Shown one piece after another: positions 45,936 through 52,001 of a DNA stretch of 52,001 bases. Position numbers and translations under genes: made by a program. The stretch is from an uncultured Verrucomicrobiota bacterium (GTDB taxonomy: Bacteria; Verrucomicrobiota; Verrucomicrobiia; Limisphaerales; UBA8199). Numbering within the stretch: position 1 is the first letter of the stretch; every line of letters begins with the position of its first letter. Location of the stretch: assembly GCA_903873945.1 (NCBI GenBank), contig CAIQQM010000251.1, positions 1-52,001 of the forward strand. The letters are read 5' to 3'. The notes under the pieces were generated by a model. The model saw only the letters and a list, made by a program, of their open reading frames with translations. It was not told the DNA's origin and ran no database searches.

Positions 45936-46721
45936 CTAACGTGTGGGCGACTGCAACTCGTAGTTAAGAATCGAAAGACAATATGCCGCCGCCGTCTCGC
46001 TTCGCAGCACAAGGGGACCCAGCGTGATCGGCAATGCGCCGCCAGCCTTGATGGCGTCCAGCTCGGCCAGCGTAAAATCCCCTTCGGGGCCCACCCAGAC
46101 ACCCACGGACTCCGGCAAGCGGCCCCGGCATGAGCAAAACGCCTGGAAATATTCCCGCGCGTGTTTGCTGTCACTTTGAAGTGAGGCGACCAGCGTAAGT
46201 TCGAACTTCATTTGCCGTTCCAGGAAATCCTTCGGCCTGAGCGGCGATTCAACCCGGGGCAGCCAGCTCGCGCCGCATTGCTTGATGGCTTCAATTGCCG
46301 TTAGTTGCCATTTCTCCGCTTTGCCGGCCGCCTCGGCTTCGCCCAATTGTGCGACCACACGCTCGGAAAGCAATGGCACGATTCGGCCGACGCCAAGCTC
46401 CGTTGCCTTCTGGATGATAGCCTCCATGAGTTTGCCCCTGGGCACGGCCTGCAGCAATGTCAGCTGGCACGACGCTCGGGGAATGAATCGCTTCTCCCGG
46501 ACAGCCAGTTTGACGTTGTCGCGCCCGACGTCCTGCACGTCGCAAAAGAACTCATGGCCCGCCCCATCCAGCACCGCAACCCGTTCGCCGCTCCTTACGC
46601 GCAGGACGCGCGCGGCATGGTGGGCCTCCCGCCCTGCCAGGGAAAAACCCTCGTCTGCGCATTGCTCCGGCGGCAGATAAAAACGATGCATCGGGACCAC
46701 TCCGGCAATCTGTTGCTCCAT
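45936..46721 (-). CDS. rsmE: 16S rRNA (uracil1498-N3)-methyltransferase
   Basis: RsmE methylates U1498 of 16S rRNA. The 261-residue protein has the PUA-like N-terminus MHRFYLPPEQCADEG and REAHHAARVLRVRSGERV, then the SPOUT (knotted) domain with KLMEAIIQKATELGV, the SAM/knot stretch VWVGPEGDFTLAELDAI and the end LGPLVLRSETAAAYCLSIL. The ATG used overlaps the stop of dnaJ as TAATG; the methionine of MHRFYL ten residues further is also possible. Presence in a dnaJ-rsmE pair is common in bacteria. Confidence 0.95.
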   Translation of the reverse strand: MEQQIAGVVPMHRFYLPPEQCADEGFSLAGREAHHAARVLRVRSGERVAVLDGAGHEFFCDVQDVGRDNVKLAVREKRFIPRASCQLTLLQAVPRGKLMEAIIQKATELGVGRIVPLLSERVVAQLGEAEAAGKAEKWQLTAIEAIKQCGASWLPRVESPLRPKDFLERQMKFELTLVASLQSDSKHAREYFQAFCSCRGRLPESVGVWVGPEGDFTLAELDAIKAGGALPITLGPLVLRSETAAAYCLSILNYELQSPTR

Positions 46722-47863
46722 TACTCCCGGTTTGATTGGAACAGTTTTCTGGCCTTTTCAAAAAAACTTTGGCTCATCGGGCTCTCCTTGCCATTGCACA
46801 ACCCGGCGAACTCCTCAAGCTTGACTCTTTGCGCTCCCGACAAATGCGTCGGAACCTCCACGTTGATGCGCACATGCAAATCGCCACAGCCGTAACCCTG
46901 GACGTTCTTTATTCCCTTCCCCTTAAGCCGGAACATCGCGCCCGGTTGTGTGCCCGGGGGAATTTTGATGGCATTTTTTCCGTTCAATGTCGGCACCTCT
47001 ATATCCGCACCGAGCACGGCCTGCACAAAGCTCACCGGCACTTCACAGAGCAAATCGTCGCCGTCACGTTGAAACATCTCATGCGTCCGGACATGGAGCA
47101 CCACATAAAGATCGCCGGCCGGACCGCCGCGAAATCCGGCCTCCCCATTGCCGGCGGAGCGAAGCCGTGAACCCGTATCCACCCCGGCCGGAATCCGCAA
47201 CTTGATCTTTGAGGACTTCTCATGCCTGCCATGGCCGCGGCAGGCTCTGCATGGCCGTTCGACCACCCTGCCTGCGCCCTGGCAATGCGGACAGGTCTGC
47301 GCAATGCTGAAAATACCCCGCGCACTCACAACCTGCCCGCGACCACCGCAAGTTGAACACGTCTGTACCCGAGACCCGGGTTCCGCGCCCGACCCCTGGC
47401 ATGCGTCGCAGCGTTCCGGTTTGGTTACCGTAATTTCCTTTTCACACCCGCGGGCGGCTTCCTCAAACAGGATCTCCAGGTCGTACCGAAGGTCCTCCCC
47501 CCGCTGGGGTTGTGTGGGGTCCACACGCCCGCCTCCGAAGAGGTCTTCGAAAATGCCGCTGCCGCCAAACACCTCGCGGAAAACGTCGAATGGATCATGA
47601 AATCCGCCCGCGCGCCCGAACCCGCCGCCCGCCCGCCGGTCGAACGCAGCGTGGCCGTACTGATCATAGGCGGCGCGCTGCTGCGGATCGCAAAGAATCT
47701 CATAGGCCTCTCCCAACTCTTTGAATTTTTCTTCAGCCGCCTTGTCACCCGGATTCTTGTCCGGATGATACTTCACAGCCAGCTTCCGGTAGGCCTTCTT
47801 GATCTCCTCCGCTCCCGTGCCCTTCTCCACGCCGAGGACTTCGTAATAATCGCGTTTAGCCAT
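46721..47863 (-). CDS. dnaJ: Chaperone protein DnaJ
   Basis: DnaJ stimulates DnaK ATPase and delivers clients. The 380-residue protein has the J domain (1-70) with HPD at residues 33-35, a Gly/Phe-rich stretch ([15 protein letters not shown]), four zinc-binding CxxCxGxG motifs ([32 protein letters not shown]) and the C-terminal substrate domains ending with a helical tail. It overlaps rsmE by one base and follows grpE after 3 bases. dnaK is not in the window, and no hrcA or CIRCE element is seen near grpE. Confidence 0.97.
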   Translation of the reverse strand: MAKRDYYEVLGVEKGTGAEEIKKAYRKLAVKYHPDKNPGDKAAEEKFKELGEAYEILCDPQQRAAYDQYGHAAFDRRAGGGFGRAGGFHDPFDVFREVFGGSGIFEDLFGGGRVDPTQPQRGEDLRYDLEILFEEAARGCEKEITVTKPERCDACQGSGAEPGSRVQTCSTCGGRGQVVSARGIFSIAQTCPHCQGAGRVVERPCRACRGHGRHEKSSKIKLRIPAGVDTGSRLRSAGNGEAGFRGGPAGDLYVVLHVRTHEMFQRDGDDLLCEVPVSFVQAVLGADIEVPTLNGKNAIKIPPGTQPGAMFRLKGKGIKNVQGYGCGDLHVRINVEVPTHLSGAQRVKLEEFAGLCNGKESPMSQSFFEKARKLFQSNRE

Positions 47864-47866
47864 GGA

Positions 47867-48442
47867 TCAGGCAGTCGGTTGTTTGGCCGTTATCACACTG
47901 GCCGCGCGCAAAAGACGCTCTCGCAGTTTATACCCTTTTCGAAGCTGCTGAACGACCTGGCCCTCCGGCGCGTTAGTGGTTTCCCGCTGCGAGACGGCTT
48001 CGTGGAAGTTCGGGTCAAAAGGTTTGCCGGTGGCGTCCACCTCTTCCAGGCCGGCCTCTGCCAGCGCAGCCTTCAGTTGCTGGCAAACCATGCTGATCCC
48101 CTTCTGCAACGACTGTGCCGCCGCATCCTGGCCCGGCTGAGCCGCCGCCAGCGCCATGTCAAAATGATCCAATACCGGAATCAACTTCTGGAGCAGCGCT
48201 TCATTCGCAAACTTGATTGCCTCCTGCTTCTCTCGAGCAGCGCGCTTCTTGAAGTTGTCGAAGTCTGCCGTGACGCGCACCAGGCGGTCCCAGTTTTCTT
48301 CCGCCCTGGCAGCCTGTTGCTCCAGTTCCTCCAACCGCTCGGGCGTCAACTCCGCGGGCTTCACGGGGACAAGCGGCTCAGGCGCGCCCGGCGTCCCCGG
48401 GGCAATTGCCTGTTTCTTCATCTCAGGTTCCTTCTTCTTCAT
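47867..48442 (-). CDS. grpE: Nucleotide exchange factor GrpE
   Basis: GrpE releases ADP from DnaK. The 191-residue protein has an acidic/proline N-terminal tail, a long coiled-coil helix (about 35-80: ELEQQAARAEENWDRL, TADFDNFKKRAAREKQEAI) and the C-terminal beta domain, FDPNFHEAVSQRE and VVQQLRKGYKLRERLLRAASV. It precedes dnaJ by 3 bases. The frame starts MKKKEPEMKK; a second ATG at residue 8 is possible. Confidence 0.95.
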   Translation of the reverse strand: MKKKEPEMKKQAIAPGTPGAPEPLVPVKPAELTPERLEELEQQAARAEENWDRLVRVTADFDNFKKRAAREKQEAIKFANEALLQKLIPVLDHFDMALAAAQPGQDAAAQSLQKGISMVCQQLKAALAEAGLEEVDATGKPFDPNFHEAVSQRETTNAPEGQVVQQLRKGYKLRERLLRAASVITAKQPTA

Positions 48443-48544
48443 GTGCTTCAGCTTCTTGCTTCGATCATCGATCTCAAAAACTATGCGATTCCGGACGCCC
48501 CGGCAACCTTGATGCGCGGCCCATTCCGCGGCGCCCTGCCGGCC

Positions 48545-50908
48545 TCACCCCAGAAACCGGCCGGCGTGATACGTGATGAAGGCCAGGCCCCACGCCAGGA
48601 TTGCGAGGTAAACCCATTGAAAAAACGGCCACTTCCATGAATTGGTTTCCCGCCTTACCACCGCCACTGTGCTGGCACATTGCAGCGCGAAAACATAAAA
48701 CACCATCAAGGTGATGCCGGTCAGGGCCGTATATACCGGCGTTCCATCCGGCCGTTTCTGCTCCTGCAAAGTGCTCACGATGCCGCTCAGGCCCGAAGCC
48801 TTCGCCTCCGTTCTCCCCACGTTATAGACCGTGGACATCGTGCTGACGAAAACCTCCCGCGCGGCAAATGAAGTGATGATTCCTATCCCCATTTTCCAAT
48901 CAAATCCCAAAGGCCGGATCGCCGGTTCTATCAGCCGGCCAAGACGTCCGGCGAAACTCTGGCGGAGTCTCGCGCCGGCTTCGTCGTTGTTCAACGCCGC
49001 TAACCGGCCTTCCGGAGTTGCGGCTTTGTCTCCGGTTCGAATCCCGGTTTCAGCGGCCCTGATAGCAGCGCGCCTGGCGCCAAATTCGTTCTCCATCGCG
49101 GCGCTGTGCGGATAGGTGGCGAGAAACCAAAGCAGTATGTTGATGCCCAGGATCATTGTGCCGGCTCGCCGCAAAAACAGCTTCGACCGGTCCCACATAT
49201 GCCGCGCCACCACGCGCAGCAAGGGCCGCTTATAGGGCGGCAGTTCCATGATGAGCAGCGGCGGGTTCCCTCGCAGGATTGTCTTTTTGAATAACCAGGC
49301 CATCAACAGCGCCACGACGATCCCCAGCAGATACATGGCCAGCATTACCAACCCGCTAAGCTTCAGCACGCCCAGCACCGTGATATTGGGAATGCACGCC
49401 GCTATGAGCAACGTATAAATCGGCAGCCGCGCCGAGCAACTCATCAGCGGGGAAACGAGGATTGTCACCAGCCTGTCTTTCGGAGTCTCAATGGTGCGCG
49501 TGGCCATGATGCCCGGAATCGCGCACGCAAACGAACTGAGCATCGGAATGAAACTCTTGCCGTGAAGCCCCACTTTGCTCATGAGCCGGTCCATCAGAAA
49601 CGCGGCCCGCGCCATGTAACCGGTATCTTCCAGGAATCCGATGAACAGGAACAAAAGCAGAATTTGCGGCAGAAACACAACCACCGCCCCCACGCCGGCA
49701 ATCACACCCTCCACCAGCAAGCTGTTCAAGTCGCCCGGCGGGATCAGCCGGCCTGCCGCACCCCCGAACAAGTCGACCCCGGCTTGCAGCCACTCCATCG
49801 GAATACGCGCAAAAGTGAAAATGCTCTGGAACATCAGCGTCATGATCGCGACGAAGATGAGTGTGCCCCATACTTTGTGGGTCAGGATGCGATCCAATTT
49901 GTCACTGGCATTCTCGCCCGGAGCCGCCAGCTCGGTGGTGGCCGCCTGTTGAATCGCCGCCACTCTTTTATAACGGCCCTCGATCGTCGCTCCCCGCCAA
50001 TCGATCTCCAAAACTTCGAGTTTTTTCCGCGCCGCCGCCACGGCTTCCTTGATCGCGTCCGGATAATGGTCCGAGCTGGAAGCCAGGGCATTCTCGTTGC
50101 TCAGGATAAGCAACGCCTCCGCTTGCGCCTGCGCCTGCCGCTCGCAAAATGCGGCCGCCAGCATCGCCGCAAGCGCCTCAGCCTCTGTCCTGAGCGGACC
50201 CGGCATTTCGCAGAACTGGCGCGGTTCAGGAAGCGTGCGGTCTTCCAGCAGCGAAATAATTCTCCGGCGCAGTTCCGGCACGCCCCGACCCTCGCTGGCG
50301 ACGACAGCCGCCACCGGCACGCCGAGCTCGCGGCTGAGTCTTTCCGCATCGATGTGGTGCCCGTTGTCTTCGGCTACGTCGGTCATATTAAGCGCAATGA
50401 GCGTCAGATGACCCAATTCGATGACCTGCGTGGCATAATAAAGATTACGCTGCAGATTGGACGCGTCGACCACTACGACTATTAATGCCGGGGCGGGCAG
50501 TTCCGGCAGGCGGTTCAGCAGAACATCACGCGAAATTTGCTCGTCCAGCGATTGGGGACTAAGGCTGTAAGTCCCGGGCAAGTCGATCACCCGGACGTTC
50601 AACGACGGCGGCACGCCGAGCAGCCGCCCTTCCTTGCGCTCCACCGTTACGCCGGCATAGTTCCCCACCTTCGCCCGCAACCCCGTCAGCCCATTGAATA
50701 ACGTCGTCTTGCCGCAGTTCGGGTTGCCGGTCAGCGTCACATAAACGGGTAAAGCCGGTTTCGACGCTGGTTTTTTCCCTCTCTCCCCCACCTCGCTCGC
50801 CCGATCGTCCGCGCCGGCTGGTCCCGGCGGAGATGCCCGCGAGCTGCCAACCGGGATGTCAGCTTGCGCCATCGCTCGTCCTTGCGCGCCGGAAGAAACA
50901 GAACTCAT
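48545..50908 (-). CDS. feoB: Ferrous iron transport protein B
   Basis: FeoB is the inner-membrane Fe2+ permease with a cytosolic G domain. The 787-residue product has G1 GNPNCGKTTLFN, G2 NYAGVTVERKEG, G3 DLPGTYSL, G4 NMTD and G5 SEGRG, followed by the helical GDI region and then the core with GYMARAAFLMDR, SFACAIPGIMATR, SPLMSCSARLPIYTLL and FVSTMSTVYNVG. The start is the ATG at 50908: GGGAG lies 6 bases upstream and the gene then follows the feoA stop by 13 bases. A Pro/Ala-rich cytosolic leader of about 40 residues precedes the G domain. It is the last of the feoA-feoA-feoB operon. Confidence 0.96.
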   Translation of the reverse strand: MSSVSSGAQGRAMAQADIPVGSSRASPPGPAGADDRASEVGERGKKPASKPALPVYVTLTGNPNCGKTTLFNGLTGLRAKVGNYAGVTVERKEGRLLGVPPSLNVRVIDLPGTYSLSPQSLDEQISRDVLLNRLPELPAPALIVVVVDASNLQRNLYYATQVIELGHLTLIALNMTDVAEDNGHHIDAERLSRELGVPVAAVVASEGRGVPELRRRIISLLEDRTLPEPRQFCEMPGPLRTEAEALAAMLAAAFCERQAQAQAEALLILSNENALASSSDHYPDAIKEAVAAARKKLEVLEIDWRGATIEGRYKRVAAIQQAATTELAAPGENASDKLDRILTHKVWGTLIFVAIMTLMFQSIFTFARIPMEWLQAGVDLFGGAAGRLIPPGDLNSLLVEGVIAGVGAVVVFLPQILLLFLFIGFLEDTGYMARAAFLMDRLMSKVGLHGKSFIPMLSSFACAIPGIMATRTIETPKDRLVTILVSPLMSCSARLPIYTLLIAACIPNITVLGVLKLSGLVMLAMYLLGIVVALLMAWLFKKTILRGNPPLLIMELPPYKRPLLRVVARHMWDRSKLFLRRAGTMILGINILLWFLATYPHSAAMENEFGARRAAIRAAETGIRTGDKAATPEGRLAALNNDEAGARLRQSFAGRLGRLIEPAIRPLGFDWKMGIGIITSFAAREVFVSTMSTVYNVGRTEAKASGLSGIVSTLQEQKRPDGTPVYTALTGITLMVFYVFALQCASTVAVVRRETNSWKWPFFQWVYLAILAWGLAFITYHAGRFLG

Positions 50909-50921
50909 GAGTAGCTCCCGG

Positions 50922-51164
50922 CTATTCGTTCGGGCGAACAAGAATCTGCTCCGCTTCGTGCTTGCGCAAAGTCAGATTATAACCGCGCACTTTGATCTCT
51001 ACCGGGTCGCCCAGCGGCGCAAACCGCACGACCTCCACCGCCGTTCCGACCAAAAGCCCCATCTCCATCAGCCGCGGACGACTCTCGGGCGGAAGTTTGA
51101 TTTCAACCACCGTGACTGACGTCCCTAAAGCTACGGCGGTTAACGGTTGCAGTGTGGCGGGCAT
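50922..51164 (-). CDS. feoA: FeoA-domain protein (first SH3-like subunit upstream of feoB)
   Basis: An 80-residue SH3-like FeoA protein, the small cytosolic partner of FeoB. It has LTAVALGTSVTVVEIKLPPE, the LMEMGLLVGTAVEVVRFAP strand pair and VEIKVRGYNLTLRKHEAEQI, as in other FeoA proteins. No cysteine. It lies 13 bases before feoB and is separated from the second FeoA-type gene by 92 bases. Starts at an ATG. Confidence 0.92.
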   Translation of the reverse strand: MPATLQPLTAVALGTSVTVVEIKLPPESRPRLMEMGLLVGTAVEVVRFAPLGDPVEIKVRGYNLTLRKHEAEQILVRPNE

Positions 51165-51256
51165 GGATCAATCCGCGAAAATGCGCCCGCTCCTTGCGAT
51201 GGGACAGCGGGAGATTGGCTTGAATGAAAAGTTTCGCCTCATCTTGAACACGAATC

Positions 51257-51556
51257 CTAACCAACGTCCGCGTGGGACGCTGGCATGGGTTCCACTAAAA
51301 TCGAGTCCGCCAAAGCTTCGCTGATCCCCAGCCGCGCGTTGCAAACCTGGCAGATAAAGCTCGATTTGCGCGTCAACAGCTTGATTTTCTGCTCTTCGCA
51401 GAAACCGAGTTCACGCAGACGGTCGGTTATTTCCGGCGCCGTCGTTAATTCTTTGATGCAGACCTCCGTGCCGGCGCGCACGCGGCTAAGCGGACACACT
51501 GCCGGACCGGCACAGCTGCCCTCCAGAATTTTATATCCCTGCGCGGCTCGTTTCAC
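51257..51556 (-). CDS. FeoA-domain protein with cysteine pairs
   Basis: A 99-residue FeoA-like protein with a cysteine-bearing N-terminal extension. The core has LSRVRAGTEVCIKEL, ITDRLRELGFCEEQKIKLLT and ISEALADSILVEP, as FeoA. Six cysteines occur: C15 and C21 (GSCAGPAVCPL), C33, C53, and C70 and C73 (ICQVCNARLG). Pairs C15/C21 and C70/C73 could bind iron or zinc. It opens the feo operon from a GTG start; no ribosome binding site is seen. It may be a metal-responsive partner of FeoB or an insert-type FeoA variant; which one is not decidable. Confidence 0.82.
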   Translation of the reverse strand: MKRAAQGYKILEGSCAGPAVCPLSRVRAGTEVCIKELTTAPEITDRLRELGFCEEQKIKLLTRKSSFICQVCNARLGISEALADSILVEPMPASHADVG

Positions 51557-51565
51557 GTTGGCGTC

Positions 51566-51594
51566 AGGTTAGACTAATTGAGACTCGGTTGCAA
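51566..51594 (-). promoter_or_regulatory. Candidate feo promoter with a direct repeat in the spacer
   Basis: On the minus strand TTGCAA (51594-51589) and TAACCT (51571-51566) are 17 bases apart. The plus-strand pentamer AGACT occurs twice, ten bases apart (51571-51575, 51581-51585), so two minus-strand AGTCT copies fall between and on the promoter elements. The predicted start would be only about 3 bases before the GTG of the first feoA, which makes the call uncertain. Confidence 0.3.
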
Positions 51595-51729
51595 GAAGGA
51601 ACTCTGTCGGGGACCACTATGCCCGGGGAGATCCGGCCGGAAAAAGATGATTCCGGGCGGACCGGTTGATTGCCTCTTGTCTGGAACGTTGCGCGCCGCT
51701 CCGGAATTCTGTTTAATACCGGCAATCGC

Positions 51730-52001
51730 ATGTATCTGGACAAGAAAGTCATTGTTGTAATGCCGGCTTACAATGCCGCCCGCACGGTGCGCAAAACGTA
51801 TGAAGAGGTGCGCGAACAGCGCCTGGTCGACGAGATCATCCTGGTTGACGACAGCAGCAAGGATGACACCGTCTCCGTCGCGCGCAGCCTGGCCGGGGTC
51901 CGGGTTCACGTCCACGACAGCAACAAGGGCTACGGCGGAAACCAAAAAACCTGTTACCGGCTTGCCCTGGAAGCGGGAGCGGACATCGTCATCATGATCC
52001 A
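51730..52001 (+). CDS. Family 2 glycosyltransferase, N-terminal part
   Basis: The 90 codons seen start MYLDKKVIVVMPAYNAARTV and continue with EIILVDDSSKDDTVSVARSL and DSNKGYGGNQKTCYRLALE, the nucleotide-sugar binding strands and the first acidic motif of GT-A, family 2. The sequence resembles the dolichyl-phosphate-mannose synthase-like group, but the acceptor cannot be told from this part. It is divergent from the feo operon across a 173-base gap; the gene continues beyond the right edge. Confidence 0.9.
   Translation, partial: MYLDKKVIVVMPAYNAARTVRKTYEEVREQRLVDEIILVDDSSKDDTVSVARSLAGVRVHVHDSNKGYGGNQKTCYRLALEAGADIVIMI

Overview
The window reads as a chromosome segment of a diderm, moderately GC-rich bacterium. 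The KDO genes (kdsA, kdsC), an LptB ATPase and an LptA/OstA-type protein show a lipopolysaccharide outer membrane. An HPr kinase with HPr, a DUF1573 protein, a propeller-type sensor kinase, a trace of a eukaryote-like Ser/Thr kinase and period-9 intergenic repeats together suggest the PVC superphylum, most likely Verrucomicrobiota. That placement is inference from gene content and style; no marker was compared. Nearly all genes are housekeeping or envelope genes and nothing marks a prophage or genomic island.

Left part (1-10.7 kb, all minus strand). The str operon rpsL-rpsG-fusA runs off the left edge behind a recognisable promoter. Upstream lies a compact envelope operon, kdsA-kdsC-OstA-lptB-hprK-ptsH-gatC, joining KDO synthesis, LPS transport and an HPr/HPr-kinase regulatory pair. 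glgC and a YgjP-like metallopeptidase precede it.

10.8-17.8 kb (plus strand). A tightly coupled run DUF1573 - membrane-anchored rhodanese - MauE/DoxX-like protein - old yellow enzyme looks like an exported thiol/sulfur module. Then come a Ser/Thr kinase tail without a kinase core, rluE, cysS, tmk and a DUF4404 protein.

17.8-28.7 kb. The minus strand carries plsC, cmk, aroA, tyrA, a YkgJ-type cysteine-cluster protein, tRNA-Phe(GAA), a Xer recombinase and a TopB-like topoisomerase. The plus strand carries an FHA protein, an ICMT-like methyltransferase and an unlisted 53-residue membrane peptide. The 27.4-27.9 kb gap contains repeats with two covarying palindromes.

28.7-41.8 kb. fmt; a large periplasmic-propeller sensor kinase with its NarL-type regulator and a PagL-like outer-membrane deacylase; aconitase; an RsmB-like RNA methyltransferase; a pseudopilin-like protein; a LacI regulator; nadK and tlyA.

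41.8-52 kb. A three-gene pilus-retraction operon (pilT, a second PilT/PilU paralogue, a receiver-like protein without phospho-aspartate) faces midA. rsmE, dnaJ and grpE follow, then ferrous-iron uptake genes feoA-feoA-feoB, and a family 2 glycosyltransferase cut by the right edge.

No single dramatic new system is evident. The best candidates for a second look are the DUF1573/rhodanese/MauE module, the triple-OstA transport protein, the pseudo-receiver in the pilus operon, and the covarying palindromes.
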